The notes under the pieces were generated by a model. That model worked only from the letters and a program-made list of their open reading frames with translations, was not told where the DNA came from and made no database searches. 50,282 nucleotides of DNA from Psychromonas sp. SP041 (GTDB taxonomy: Bacteria; Pseudomonadota; Gammaproteobacteria; Enterobacterales; Psychromonadaceae). Made by a program: the position numbers and the translations under genes. Below, piece by piece: positions 8,042 to 16,919 of the stretch (positions within the stretch are counted from its first letter, which is position 1; each line of letters opens with the position of its first letter). The stretch spans positions 1 to 50,282 of the forward strand of contig NZ_CBRF02000035.1 of the NCBI RefSeq assembly GCF_000470315.2, in the 5' to 3' direction.

Positions 8042-8767
8042 TTACATTTTCAAATAAAAATCTTTCGTTAATTCAATAAAATCAGAAGAGTAGCCTTGGC
8101 CGTCATGAATAGTTAATTCACTGGTTTTTAAAACGGGTAATAAAGTAGATTTGGTTAACTCGATTAACACACGTGTTGCCGATTTATTTATGGTGGTTTT
8201 AACATAAGTAAGTCGTGAAAGTTGCAAATAAGCCCCCTTATTTGACTCATTCTCAAGTAAATTAATAAATGCAAGCCCTTCTTGTTTTGGTAATACAAAA
8301 CTTGCGACACCTTCATTATTTAATAATTGTTGGCAATAAGTAATTAAAGTTTGATGTGAAAGCATTGAAGTGTGTCGAGCCACTGCCCGTTGAGTGGTTT
8401 TAGATTCTTCGCCAGAATTAAAATAAGGCGGATTACAAATAATAGTGTCAAAAGTATTATTACCTTTAGTAAAGGTTTGTAATGAGCAATGACTCACCGA
8501 TAACCTTGGCGACCATGGACTACTTTGACAATTATTGACCGCGGCATTAAAAGCTTTTTCTTCTATTTCTATCGCACTAATGTAAGCAGTTGAATTACGC
8601 TGTGCACACATAATTGCTAGCAGCCCTGTCCCACAGCCGATATCTAAAATCGTTTTAACCGACTCTACCTTTGCCCAAGCGCCTAATAAAATAGCATCAG
8701 TACTCACAGGCATCCCACATTGCGCCGCATTAATATGGAATTGTTTAAAAGTAAAATCTTTAGCCAT
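8042..8767 (-). CDS. trmN6: tRNA1(Val) (adenine(37)-N6)-methyltransferase
   Basis: This 241-residue class I SAM methyltransferase matches YfiC/TrmN6, which makes m6A37 in tRNA-Val(UAC). The opening FTFKQFHINAAQCGMPVSTDAILLGAW is diagnostic of the family, LDIGCGTG (41-48) binds SAM, and NPPY (112-115) is the catalytic N6-adenine motif. A four-unit 12-bp tandem array lies 15 bp upstream of the start codon, inside the likely promoter or 5' leader. It is divergent from purC. Confidence 0.93.
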   Translation of the reverse strand: MAKDFTFKQFHINAAQCGMPVSTDAILLGAWAKVESVKTILDIGCGTGLLAIMCAQRNSTAYISAIEIEEKAFNAAVNNCQSSPWSPRLSVSHCSLQTFTKGNNTFDTIICNPPYFNSGEESKTTQRAVARHTSMLSHQTLITYCQQLLNNEGVASFVLPKQEGLAFINLLENESNKGAYLQLSRLTYVKTTINKSATRVLIELTKSTLLPVLKTSELTIHDGQGYSSDFIELTKDFYLKM

Positions 8768-8781
8768 GACAAGTTGAGCCT

Positions 8782-8829
8782 TATTGATTAGTGTATTGAT
8801 TAGTGTATTGATTGGCGTATTGATTGGTG
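8782..8829. repeat. 12-bp tandem repeat, four units
   Basis: Units TATTGATTAGTG, TATTGATTAGTG, TATTGATTGGCG and TATTGATTGGTG run head to tail, followed by a decayed fifth unit (8830-8840). The array begins 15 bp upstream of the trmN6 start, so unit gain or loss would change promoter or leader spacing. Confidence 0.9.
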
Positions 8830-9056
8830 CATTGTTTAATATAGTTCAGTTTAATATGCTTGAGTTGAATAAATTAAATATCAAAGGTGACATTAATAAA
8901 TCCTTTTAACAGCCCGTCTAACTATTCGCCATAATAATTAGAATAAATATCATAAACCTTTTTGTCATGATAAGTCAGTTACAATCTGATATCATTCTGC
9001 CTTTAATATTCCCTGCAGAATTTTCTGCTCACTTTGGCTTTATATAGGATATTTTT

Positions 9057-10160
9057 ATGAGTCTCGCCGACAAAGTATTAGCTGTAAACAACGATTTACC
9101 TATTCGTACAGATCAGCCAGTCCACAGTGGTAAAGTGCGTTCAGTTTATTGGTTAACAGCTGAAGATAGCAAACGTTTAATTGAAGAAAAAGGCTACAAT
9201 GTTGCGGCTGATGCGCCATTAGCTATTATGGTGATTAGTGACCGTATTTCAGCGTTTGACTGTATTTGGCACGGTGAAGGAGGTCTGAATGGTGTTCCTG
9301 GTAAAGGTGCGGCGCTCAATGCTATCTCAAATCACTGGTTTAGACTATTTAAAGAGCAAGGCTTAGCAGATAGTCATATTTTAGATATCCCACATCCTTT
9401 TGTTTGGATTGTTCAAAAAGCACGCCCGATTATGATTGAGGCCATCGCTCGTCAATACATCACTGGCTCAATGTGGCGAGCTTATGAAAAAGGTGAAAGA
9501 GAATTCTGTGGAATTAACATCCCTGAAGGATTATCAAACAATACAAAACTGCCTGAATTATTAATAACACCTTCAACTAAAGGTATTTTAAAAGGAGTTC
9601 CAGGTGTTCAAGAAGTCGATGATGTAAACATTACTCGTCAAAATATTGAAGACAACTTTGCGGCCTTTAACTTTACTTCACCTGCTCATATCAATGATTA
9701 CGAAAAACTATTAAAAGAAGGTTTTGATGTGATCAGTGCAGAGCTCGCTAAAATCGATCAAATATTTGTTGATACTAAATTTGAATTTGGATACGTAACA
9801 GATAAAGCGGGTAATGAAAAACTAATCTACATGGATGAAGTCGGTACACCTGACTCATCACGTATTTGGGATGGCCCTGCTTTCCGTGAAGGTGAAATTG
9901 TTGAAAACTCAAAAGAAGATTTCCGTCAATTGTTGCTTAAGCACTTTCCTGATCCAGATATTCTATTAAACAAAGATCGTATGACTGAACGTTTTGCATT
10001 AGCAAAAGACAATGCTTTACCAGAATCAGTGTTGATGCAAATATCTAAAACTTATACTGAGATTGCAGAAAAAGTGATTGGTAAGAAAATCGTTATTTCA
10101 GATAATCCAAAACAAGAAATCATCGACATTCTACGTGAGCAATATAATTTAATAGACTAA
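9057..10160 (+). CDS. purC: SAICAR synthase (phosphoribosylaminoimidazole-succinocarboxamide synthase)
   Basis: This 367-residue enzyme couples CAIR with aspartate using ATP in purine synthesis. It belongs to the long form found in Vibrio and relatives, about 130 residues longer than E. coli PurC (237). Visible motifs are SGKVRSVY (ATP site, near 25-32), [22 protein letters not shown] and the C-terminal signature DTKFEFGY...[19 protein letters not shown] follows a TAGGAT site. The gene is followed by a strong terminator and then the DUF2897 gene. I see no canonical PurR operator upstream. Confidence 0.97.
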   Translation: MSLADKVLAVNNDLPIRTDQPVHSGKVRSVYWLTAEDSKRLIEEKGYNVAADAPLAIMVISDRISAFDCIWHGEGGLNGVPGKGAALNAISNHWFRLFKEQGLADSHILDIPHPFVWIVQKARPIMIEAIARQYITGSMWRAYEKGEREFCGINIPEGLSNNTKLPELLITPSTKGILKGVPGVQEVDDVNITRQNIEDNFAAFNFTSPAHINDYEKLLKEGFDVISAELAKIDQIFVDTKFEFGYVTDKAGNEKLIYMDEVGTPDSSRIWDGPAFREGEIVENSKEDFRQLLLKHFPDPDILLNKDRMTERFALAKDNALPESVLMQISKTYTEIAEKVIGKKIVISDNPKQEIIDILREQYNLID

Positions 10161-10237
10161 TGTTAACTAACAACCTTGTTAATAAATAACAAACGCATTA
10201 ATAAGCAAGGTGTTCTCTACTATTTAACGCTATTATA

Positions 10238-10263
10238 AAGCAGGACATTGTCCTGCTTTTTTG
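10238..10263 (+). terminator. Terminator after purC
   Basis: Stem AAAGCAGGA / TCCTGCTTT with a short loop, followed by a T-run, 78 bp after the purC stop. Confidence 0.9.
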
Positions 10264-10297
10264 TGTCTACCGCTTTCTACTTTTTAGGAGAATAATT

Positions 10298-10477
10298 ATG
10301 TCAATGGGATGGGTTATATTTATCATTGTATTAGTGCTAGGCATTATTCTGAGTAATATATTGCTATTAAAACAAAGTGCTAAAATGAAAATACCAGACA
10401 GCGTTGTAAAAGCAATACACGAAAAGAATGAACGAGAAGCAAGGGAACAGCTTGAACAAGAAGAAAAGAAAAAGTAA
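10298..10477 (+). CDS. DUF2897-type small membrane protein
   Basis: This 59-residue protein has one N-terminal transmembrane helix (residues 4-25, VIFIIVLVLGIILSNILLL), then KQSAKMKIP and a charged helical tail rich in Glu, Lys and Gln. This is the layout of DUF2897 proteins of marine gammaproteobacteria, which have no known function. AGGAG sits seven bases before ATG. It is short and easily missed because an antisense frame over the same bases is longer. It is flanked by terminators on both sides, so it is probably expressed as its own unit. Confidence 0.8.
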   Translation: MSMGWVIFIIVLVLGIILSNILLLKQSAKMKIPDSVVKAIHEKNEREAREQLEQEEKKK

Positions 10478-10482
10478 AGCAC

Positions 10483-10516
10483 ATAAAAAAGCCTGATTAA
10501 AAAATTAATCAGGCTT
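10483..10516. terminator. Bidirectional terminator between DUF2897 gene and bamC
   Basis: Perfect 12-bp stem AAGCCTGATTAA / TTAATCAGGCTT with a 4-nt loop. The minus strand carries the better T-run (six Ts), so it may also serve the dapA-bamC transcript. Confidence 0.85.
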
Positions 10517-10553
10517 ACTCTTTATTGACGTTAAAAAGTAATAGAGACTGTAA

Positions 10554-10598
10554 TAAAAACGGCGAAACTAATATTTACAACGTTAATGTTAGTTTCGT
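10554..10598 (-). terminator. Hairpin/terminator after bamC
   Basis: Nine-base arms CGAAACTAA (10563-10571) and TTAGTTTCG (10589-10597), with a self-complementary AACGTT in the loop. On the minus strand it is followed by GTTTTTATT, just beyond the bamC stop. Confidence 0.7.
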
Positions 10599-10602
10599 CA
10601 GT

Positions 10603-11721
10603 TTATAAAGGTTTCGCTTTTTGGTCATTTTCTAAAATAACGCTACGAACATTATCCGTAATACTTAGATATAATTGAGTCACTTGTTGATCAGATAATG
10701 GTTTCTTATCAGAGTCTAACCAAGTTAATGATGTGTCATCACCCGTTAAATCTCCAAGCTGTACAAAGTACTCACCTTCTTCTAAATCAATTGGGTTTAA
10801 GTTTCTTTCTGACCAATATTCATCATCTTGAGATACAAATCTAACTAAGAAGTAACCTAAGTTTTTATCATTATCAACTGGCTTAAAGCTCATTAAGCTT
10901 AATAAAGAAGGTAACTTATTCCATACATCAATAAACTCTGAATCAATAATCCAAGTTGTTTGATTATTATCATCAAAACCAAGTTTTATCGGCAATGGTT
11001 TATTGTTTGCAGCTTGTAGCGCTTCAGATTGTTGTTTTAGATAAGCGAATTGCAACATATTATTGATAAAACGAAGTTCTATATTACGTTTAGCACGCCC
11101 TTTTAGAATATGTTTTATCTCTTCACCATCATTTAATGCTTCATAACTTTGTACATCGACCACTAACGAAACACTTCGACCATCATCACCTTTGGCTATT
11201 TGTAATTTATACGCGCCTTCTTCGTGATAAGTATTAGTACTAATAGAACCATACTTTCTTTCAGTAACGATAGGTCCCGTCTCAATGGTTAAAGCATCGA
11301 GATCACTGTTAACTGAAGTGGCGTTTTTAGAGGCTAAATATTCAAGCGCTAAATCCCACACTGTTAACTGTGTATCTCTTTGTTGTTTAAAAGCATTAAA
11401 CCAGACTTTGGTTTGAGTTAAATCAGAATCTAGTAACACACCATCTAAAACAGCCATTAACTGAGTTGGAGGACGAACATCAACATCTTCCCCCATTAGA
11501 CCTACTTGGTTTTGTTCATCTGTTATCGCTGGAATTTCAAAGTTAGAACGATTTTCTGTCTTTGAAAAATCACCATTATCAAATTTATCGACTAAAGTTA
11601 CATCTTGATAATTAAATTCACCCTGTGCTTTTGCTCTGTCTTGAAAACGAGCACAACCCGCCACGGTAGAAGTAAGAATGATTAAACTAGCAATTTGAGT
11701 TAACGCTTTATTTTTTTTCAT
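10603..11721 (-). CDS. bamC: Outer membrane protein assembly factor BamC
   Basis: This 372-residue lipoprotein is part of the BAM complex that folds beta-barrel proteins into the outer membrane. A lipoprotein signal peptide ends in the lipobox VAGC with Cys23 as the acylated residue. The unstructured segment after it, containing NFEIPAI and [17 protein letters not shown], is the conserved BamC stretch that binds BamD. Two helix-grip domains follow (about 130-215 and 250-365). The start overlaps the dapA stop by 4 bp (ATGA), so the genes are translationally coupled, as dapA-bamC is in E. coli. Confidence 0.95.
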   Translation of the reverse strand: MKKNKALTQIASLIILTSTVAGCARFQDRAKAQGEFNYQDVTLVDKFDNGDFSKTENRSNFEIPAITDEQNQVGLMGEDVDVRPPTQLMAVLDGVLLDSDLTQTKVWFNAFKQQRDTQLTVWDLALEYLASKNATSVNSDLDALTIETGPIVTERKYGSISTNTYHEEGAYKLQIAKGDDGRSVSLVVDVQSYEALNDGEEIKHILKGRAKRNIELRFINNMLQFAYLKQQSEALQAANNKPLPIKLGFDDNNQTTWIIDSEFIDVWNKLPSLLSLMSFKPVDNDKNLGYFLVRFVSQDDEYWSERNLNPIDLEEGEYFVQLGDLTGDDTSLTWLDSDKKPLSDQQVTQLYLSITDNVRSVILENDQKAKPL

Positions 11722-12599
11722 GAAAGTAATTTTGCTTCAATTAATGCATTACGAACAATACTTTGATATTGCTCAGACAATGTCGTTAATGGTAAACGTA
11801 ATGTAGGAGTAGGAATTAATCCTAGTTCCGCACAAGCCCATTTAACAGGGATTGGATTCGCTTCATGGTATAAATGAGTATGTACTGGCATTAGCTGTTT
11901 ATTGATTTCAAGTGCTTTTTCGACTTCGCCACTTAGTGCAAACTCACACATCTGCGCCATTTCAACAGGGGCAACATTAGTCGTTACTGAAATAACGCCG
12001 TGTCCACCTTGCAACATAAAGTCACAACCCGTTGAATCGTCACCACTGTAAAGTAAAAAATCAGCAGGTAAGATTGCTTTTAACTCAGCTAAACGCTCTA
12101 AATCACCTGTCGCTTCTTTAATACCAATAATATTTGGAATTTTAGCTAAACGAGCAACCGTTTCAGGCAACATATCAACTGCAGTACGCCCAGGTACGTT
12201 ATATAAAATCTGTGGTAATTCACAAGACTCTGCAATCGCCTTGTAATGAAGGTATAAACCTTCTTGTGTTGGTTTATTGTAATAAGGAGTTACATTCAAA
12301 CCCGCAACGATACCACTATTAGTAAATAACTTACTTAATGCAATCGCTTCTGATGTTGAATTTGCACCATTACCAGCGATTACAGGGATTCGACCTGCAG
12401 CATACGTAATAGTTCGCTCAACCACTTTTACATGGTCATCAACACTAAATGTTGCTGATTCACCAGACGTTCCTACGGCTACAATAGCGGCTGTCTTTGA
12501 TTTGATATGGAACTCTACTAGTTCTTTTAATGCAATATAATCAATTTCGCCAGTCTGATCCATTGGGGTCACGAGTGCTACAATACTACCTGTTAACAT
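11718..12599 (-). CDS. dapA: 4-hydroxy-tetrahydrodipicolinate synthase
   Basis: This 293-residue TIM barrel condenses pyruvate with aspartate semialdehyde, the first committed step of lysine and diaminopimelate synthesis. Catalytic residues keep E. coli numbering: Thr44 in GTSGES, Tyr107, Tyr133 in YNVPGRT, Arg138 and the Schiff-base Lys161 in [14 protein letters not shown] precedes ATG. It overlaps bamC by 4 bp. The intergenic region to the divergent cnoX (12600-12822) should carry its promoter. Confidence 0.98.
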   Translation of the reverse strand: MLTGSIVALVTPMDQTGEIDYIALKELVEFHIKSKTAAIVAVGTSGESATFSVDDHVKVVERTITYAAGRIPVIAGNGANSTSEAIALSKLFTNSGIVAGLNVTPYYNKPTQEGLYLHYKAIAESCELPQILYNVPGRTAVDMLPETVARLAKIPNIIGIKEATGDLERLAELKAILPADFLLYSGDDSTGCDFMLQGGHGVISVTTNVAPVEMAQMCEFALSGEVEKALEINKQLMPVHTHLYHEANPIPVKWACAELGLIPTPTLRLPLTTLSEQYQSIVRNALIEAKLLS

Positions 12600-12822
12600 G
12601 TAAATGCTCCTTTTATTGAGCGTCCAATGTTACTTTTGCAAGGCTTTAAAAACAAGAAGAAAAATGAACTGATTAACACTCTTAGCGAATATTTATGACA
12701 TTATTGCTTATACTCACCTTTTTGTAAGCTAATTGCTTGAATATACACCGACTATAGGCTTTGATGACTTTCATATTTCACGTATCATCATTTAAATATT
12801 TTTAAATAAGAAAGAGGTTAAA

Positions 12823-13674
12823 ATGCAAGCAGATATTTTTGATGTGACCGCGCAAGATTTTCAAACGGTAATTGCCCAAGGTTCAGTCAATAAACCTGTA
12901 TTAGTTGCTTTTTGGTCTAGCCAATGCACACTCTGTCAATCGTTATTACCTTTGCTTGAACAATTACAAAGAGAGCATGCGAACGGTTTTACGCTAGCAA
13001 AAGTAAATTGTGATACCGAGCATCAAATTGTACAGCACTTTGAAATAAAAAGTGTTCCAACTGTTTATATGTTTGTAAATGGACAAGGTGTTGATGGTTT
13101 TGCAGGAGAACAAACACCGGCATTTATTAATGATTTTATTAATAAACATTTACCCGATCCTGCAATGGCTCTACTAGGTGACGCACAAACTTTATTTGCT
13201 CAAGGTAACCTTGAGGAAGCCAAATCAACGATTATCCAAGCACAAAAGCTTAATGCCACCGATAATCAAATTAAACTCGCATTGGCACAAATATATTTAG
13301 CATTAGGTGAGTTTGAAAATGCCAAACCTATTCTTGCAGAGATCCCAATGGCAGATCAAAATATGATCTATCATAGTTTAATCTCTGAATTAGAATTAGC
13401 AGAGCAATCTTCACAAACACCTGAAATAACGGCATTAGAAGCTGACTTATTAAGTGCAGAAGATAAATTGCCTATCCAATATCAACTGTCTATTCAATAC
13501 CATCATGTTAAACGCTATCAAGAGGCACTTAATTTGCTATATAGCTTGTTAAGCAAAGATCTTGGTTATGAGAATGGCGATGCTAAAAAAACAATGTTAG
13601 ATATTTTAGCAACCATTGATGACGCCGCATTAGTTTCTGAATATCGCCGTAAACTTTATAGCTTGTTGTATTAA
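12823..13674 (+). CDS. cnoX: Thioredoxin-TPR co-chaperone CnoX (YbbN)
   Basis: This 283-residue protein has an N-terminal thioredoxin fold (1-110) and C-terminal TPR-like helices (about 115-283) with EAKSTIIQAQKLNATDNQIKLALAQIYLALGEFENAKPIL. CnoX/YbbN holds oxidatively unfolded proteins and passes them to GroEL. The active-site position reads WSSQCTLCQS with Cys35 and Cys38, a full CxxC. E. coli CnoX has SxxC here and lacks reductase activity. The cis-Pro loop SVPTVY is present. AGGTTAAA precedes ATG. Confidence 0.93.
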   Translation: MQADIFDVTAQDFQTVIAQGSVNKPVLVAFWSSQCTLCQSLLPLLEQLQREHANGFTLAKVNCDTEHQIVQHFEIKSVPTVYMFVNGQGVDGFAGEQTPAFINDFINKHLPDPAMALLGDAQTLFAQGNLEEAKSTIIQAQKLNATDNQIKLALAQIYLALGEFENAKPILAEIPMADQNMIYHSLISELELAEQSSQTPEITALEADLLSAEDKLPIQYQLSIQYHHVKRYQEALNLLYSLLSKDLGYENGDAKKTMLDILATIDDAALVSEYRRKLYSLLY

Positions 13675-13683
13675 CTGATTTAA

Positions 13684-13711
13684 ATGCAGCTTTAATAATA
13701 TAAAGCTGCAT
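13684..13711 (+). terminator. Terminator-like hairpin after cnoX
   Basis: Eleven-base arms ATGCAGCTTTA / TAAAGCTGCAT followed by TTAATTATT. The T-tract is weak. Confidence 0.7.
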
Positions 13712-13759
13712 TTAATTATTCAACGCTACATCGAGTTATTTTAGATATAGTTATTTGAG

Positions 13760-13807
13760 ATAGACTTAATTTCAAATAGGTTTAATTTCAGATAGGCCTA
13801 ATTACAA
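13760..13807. repeat. 16-bp imperfect tandem repeat, three units
   Basis: Units ATAGACTTAATTTCAA, ATAGGTTTAATTTCAG and ATAGGCCTAATTACAA follow one another exactly, with a decayed related unit just before (about 13745-13759). It lies about 290 bp upstream of the transporter gene. Confidence 0.8.
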
Positions 13808-14092
13808 ATAAACGGTATGCCACAGTAACAATAGCAACCATTTTACTTTCACTTCGAAAACTCTTTCATATAATTATCCCCTTCAAATAAAGCACCTCTA
13901 AATTGACTGTACAACGTCAACTTACAAAATAAACTATTAACGTTAAGGAAGCTTTACCATTGCTAAACTTGATTAAGTAATACAAATAAAACTATATCAA
14001 AATAGACTTTTGTATATAATGCCTCGCCCTATTTTTTGTCCTTATGAATTACCCATTTTATTGATACTTTTAGTTAATTTCTCGGAATACAC

Positions 14093-14947
14093 ATGCAACA
14101 TAAATCAACCACACAAGCTATTTTACTGTTAGTACTTGCGAATTTACTGGCTTCTTTGTCTGATGTTTCATTAAAAGTGTTGAATGGTGAAGTACCTACT
14201 TTTCAATATGTGTTTATCCGTCAAATGATCAGTTTGTTTTTTATTCTTCCATTTTGGATAAGACTGCCAAAAATAAAATACAAAGAGGGTTTTGATATGA
14301 TTACCTTTTGGCGAGCACAATTCATTGTTGGCGGAAGTGCCTGTGCAATGATTGCCATTACTCATTTAACATTAGCAACAGCAAATGCCATGTTTTATGT
14401 TGCCCCACTCATGATGTTACCGATGTCTATTTTTCTGCTCAAAGAAACGCCCCCACTTAGTAAATATATTGCGACGGGTATTGGTTTTATTGGCGTTTTG
14501 ATTGTATTACGACCTGATCAGTTCCATTGGGCAGCTATTGTTGCCTTAGGTAGCGCATTAACAATGGCTTTTTGTAATGTGTTTATTCGCCGCCTCCCCG
14601 CAGGACAACATCTACTATCTACCTTATTTTGGACGACGGTAATGACTTTACCACTGGCTCTATTTTTAGCGTTATTCGAATGGGAATTTGTATCGTTAAC
14701 AAATATATTATGGATTATAGCGATTAATATATTTGTATTGGGTTACCACGCAATAGTGGTTATTGCCTATAAAAAAGCAGATGTCAGTAATATTGCCTTA
14801 GCAGAATACTCTGGATTAGCATTTGTAACACTGTTTGGAATAATGTGGTTTGATGAAATACCAGATCTATTAACGGGTTTAGGCATACTGTTAATTGTTA
14901 TTCCAATGATGCCACTTCCTTGGAAAAAATGGATAACAAAAGCTTAA
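14093..14947 (+). CDS. DMT-superfamily transporter (two EamA domains)
   Basis: This 284-residue protein has ten predicted transmembrane helices in two EamA repeats (about 8-137 and 146-275). The first repeat starts LLVLANLLASLSDVSLK and contains the RQMISLFFILPFW helix. Each repeat ends with the usual pattern of an acidic residue before a hydrophobic helix (FLLKETPPLSKYIATGIGFIGVLIV and IMWFDEIPDLLTGLGILLIVI). Family members export metabolites, amino acids or drugs by proton exchange. The substrate is not predictable here. It appears to be a single-gene unit. Confidence 0.9.
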   Translation: MQHKSTTQAILLLVLANLLASLSDVSLKVLNGEVPTFQYVFIRQMISLFFILPFWIRLPKIKYKEGFDMITFWRAQFIVGGSACAMIAITHLTLATANAMFYVAPLMMLPMSIFLLKETPPLSKYIATGIGFIGVLIVLRPDQFHWAAIVALGSALTMAFCNVFIRRLPAGQHLLSTLFWTTVMTLPLALFLALFEWEFVSLTNILWIIAINIFVLGYHAIVVIAYKKADVSNIALAEYSGLAFVTLFGIMWFDEIPDLLTGLGILLIVIPMMPLPWKKWITKA

Positions 14948-15144
14948 CAATAATACACTAAAAAAGGCTGTTAACATTCATGATGCAAAAGGCTTACAAG
15001 CGACATGTTTATTACTTGCTTACATTGCTATTTATAATTGATTCGCGTACTTTCAGATAAATTTTTAATAACATTATTTATCTTTCTATTGATGAGTTAA
15101 TTCACCAAAGGTAGAAGAAAAATAAAAATAACAAAGGATGTACG

Positions 15145-15342
15145 ATGAAAGTTATTAAGTTTCTACCATTTATATTTTTAATGTCACTGACTGGTTGTGA
15201 AGTACTAGGTCCTTCAGTAAAAGTAACGGGCCCTAAAGTGATTGTAGGTGACTCAGGTCATAATGAGGTTATTCACGTGAAAGAGTCTAAAAGTAACGGA
15301 AATTTTTGCCCGCCTGGCCAAGCTAAAAAAGGAAGATGTTAG
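15145..15342 (+). CDS. Small putative lipoprotein with C-terminal CPPGQAKKGRC
   Basis: This 65-residue protein has a signal peptide with lipobox LTGC and acylation site Cys18. The mature part carries a PSVKVTGPKVIVGD segment and ends NFCPPGQAKKGRC with two cysteines ten residues apart. AAAGGATG lies seven bases before ATG. The Pro-Pro-Gly-x-Ala-Lys-Lys-Gly word also occurs in RcnB-like and other small periplasmic proteins, but I cannot assign a family. It converges on bioD, with only 8 bp between the stop codons and an AT-rich hairpin (15341-15370) over both ends. Confidence 0.75.
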   Translation: MKVIKFLPFIFLMSLTGCEVLGPSVKVTGPKVIVGDSGHNEVIHVKESKSNGNFCPPGQAKKGRC

Positions 15343-15350
15343 TATTAACA

Positions 15351-16061
15351 TTAATCATTAAAGTTAATACCAATATGTAAACTTAGATCCTGTTCATTTA
15401 TGTTTTCTAAAAAGGGTATCGTTCCTAATAAAGGTGCATTAATGAACGTTTTTAATGTATCAATATTCTGTTCTACGTAAGGCATCTTTGGCTGTAAATG
15501 ATTAGCAATCCATCCCGCTATGGTTAATCCACTTTGTTGAATGCTTTGCACGGTTAATAATGCATGATTTAAACAACCTAACTTTAAACCGATAACGACA
15601 ATGACTGGCAATCGCTTTTCTATCACCCACTCAGAGAATAGTTGTTGATGATTAATAGGTAGATGCCAACCTCCAGCTCCTTCTACAAATAAAAATTGCG
15701 GTTGTTGCTGTTGTAAAAAATCTAACCCTTGGTCGATTAATGTCAGATTTATAGGTCGCTTATTTTCTATTGCAGCAATGTGAGGGGCTATAGGTTGCGT
15801 GTAAGCAATCGGATTAACCGCGTTATAACTTACCTTAATATTACAGTGTTGCTGTAGTATTAATGCATCTTCGTTACGTAAACCATCTTTTGTATGTTCA
15901 CACCCAGCTGAAATAGGTTTATAAGCTAAAGTGCTTTTAAGTTGACGATTAGCAGCTTGTAATAACGCTTTAGTACAGACTGTTTTTCCAACATCAGTAT
16001 CGGTCCCCGTTACAAAATAAGTGCCTGATTTTAAATTTGTTAATGATTGTAATTCAGTCAT
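15351..16061 (-). CDS. bioD: Dethiobiotin synthetase
   Basis: This 236-residue P-loop enzyme closes the ureido ring of dethiobiotin from DAPA, CO2 and ATP. The Walker A loop reads GTDTDVGKT (19-27), YKPISAGC follows at about 51, and VEGAGGWHLPI (about 125-135) is the conserved VEGAGG switch region. It is last in the bioBFCD operon, 18 bp after bioC. Confidence 0.96.
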   Translation of the reverse strand: MTELQSLTNLKSGTYFVTGTDTDVGKTVCTKALLQAANRQLKSTLAYKPISAGCEHTKDGLRNEDALILQQHCNIKVSYNAVNPIAYTQPIAPHIAAIENKRPINLTLIDQGLDFLQQQQPQFLFVEGAGGWHLPINHQQLFSEWVIEKRLPVIVVIGLKLGCLNHALLTVQSIQQSGLTIAGWIANHLQPKMPYVEQNIDTLKTFINAPLLGTIPFLENINEQDLSLHIGINFND

Positions 16062-16079
16062 TTTTTATTCTCTGTTCTA

Positions 16080-16919
16080 TTAACTTTTTGCGTCAGCTAT
16101 GACATAACACACTTGATAGCTTAAGTTATATAAGCCATCATTATCGATAAATGGTTGATAGCCTTGTTCTAATTGTTTTAATAACTGTCTGCCCATGGTT
16201 CTATTTTTTTGCCCATCGTGAACATGATTGGCACCAATACCTTTTAACGCCTTCATTACTTCAATGACATCTGCATACTTTTTAACATGGGTTTGTGTCG
16301 TAATTCGTACATTATTAAAGCCTGATAATGCGAGTGCACTTTGCACACTTTCTTGTGTTAAGAAATGATTAATATGTGAGTTACGATCGACTACTTTCCA
16401 AGCTTGCTGCAACTCAATTAACGAACCATTTAATAACGTCGAAAAACATAATTGTCCTTGTTTATTTAAGGCTTTTTTGGCTTGTTCTAAACAAGTTACT
16501 AACTGTTCACTCCACTGTAGTACTAAGTTAGAAAAAATAAGATCAAATTGTCTAGTCGTGAATGGAAGTACGTCAATATCTCCCTGTACAAATTGACAAC
16601 GAGTCATTCCTCTTTCAGCCGTTTGCTTTAACATTTCAGGTGACAAATCGAAACAAGTTAATTGAGCAGATTCATTGGTTTCGTTGAATAAAGCAGAGAA
16701 ATAACCTGTACCACAGCCAAGGTCTAATATGGTATTGGCTTGCTTTATTGAATTGGGTATTAAATCAATTAAATGATGACCAATATCGCGTTGTAAATCA
16801 GCAAACTGATCATAATGTGCAGCCGCTTTTGAGAAAGAAGCTTGAACGGCTTTTTTATTAATTTTTTTATTGATTGAATTTGAGTTAATCCACTTATTAC
16901 TGATCAAGGTTTGCATCAA
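16080..16919 (-). CDS. bioC: Malonyl-ACP O-methyltransferase BioC
   Basis: This 279-residue SAM methyltransferase masks malonyl-ACP as a methyl ester so that fatty acid synthase can build the pimeloyl chain of biotin. AVQASFSKAAAHYDQFADLQRDIG is the typical BioC opening, LDLGCGTGYFS binds SAM, and FDLIFSNLVLQW is the conserved segment after motif III. It overlaps the end of bioF by 23 bp; two consecutive ATG codons (16919 and 16916) are possible starts, both inside bioF. No bioH/bioG-type esterase gene is in the window, so the demethylating partner must be elsewhere. Confidence 0.95.
   Translation of the reverse strand: MMQTLISNKWINSNSINKKINKKAVQASFSKAAAHYDQFADLQRDIGHHLIDLIPNSIKQANTILDLGCGTGYFSALFNETNESAQLTCFDLSPEMLKQTAERGMTRCQFVQGDIDVLPFTTRQFDLIFSNLVLQWSEQLVTCLEQAKKALNKQGQLCFSTLLNGSLIELQQAWKVVDRNSHINHFLTQESVQSALALSGFNNVRITTQTHVKKYADVIEVMKALKGIGANHVHDGQKNRTMGRQLLKQLEQGYQPFIDNDGLYNLSYQVCYVIADAKS

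Larger units (their letters stand above)
13675..14092. other. Intergenic region with tandem repeat
   Basis: It contains the cnoX hairpin, a three-unit 16-bp tandem repeat (13760-13807) and the leader of the DMT transporter gene. I find no coding frame. Confidence 0.6.

Noticed and set aside
9001..9056. PurR operator upstream of purC
   Set aside because: I looked for an ACGCAAACGTTTGCGT-like palindrome here and upstream of cvpA-purF and found none convincing.
10267..10482. 71-codon minus-strand frame
   Set aside because: It is the antisense of the DUF2897 gene, which has the ribosome-binding site, membrane helix and terminators.
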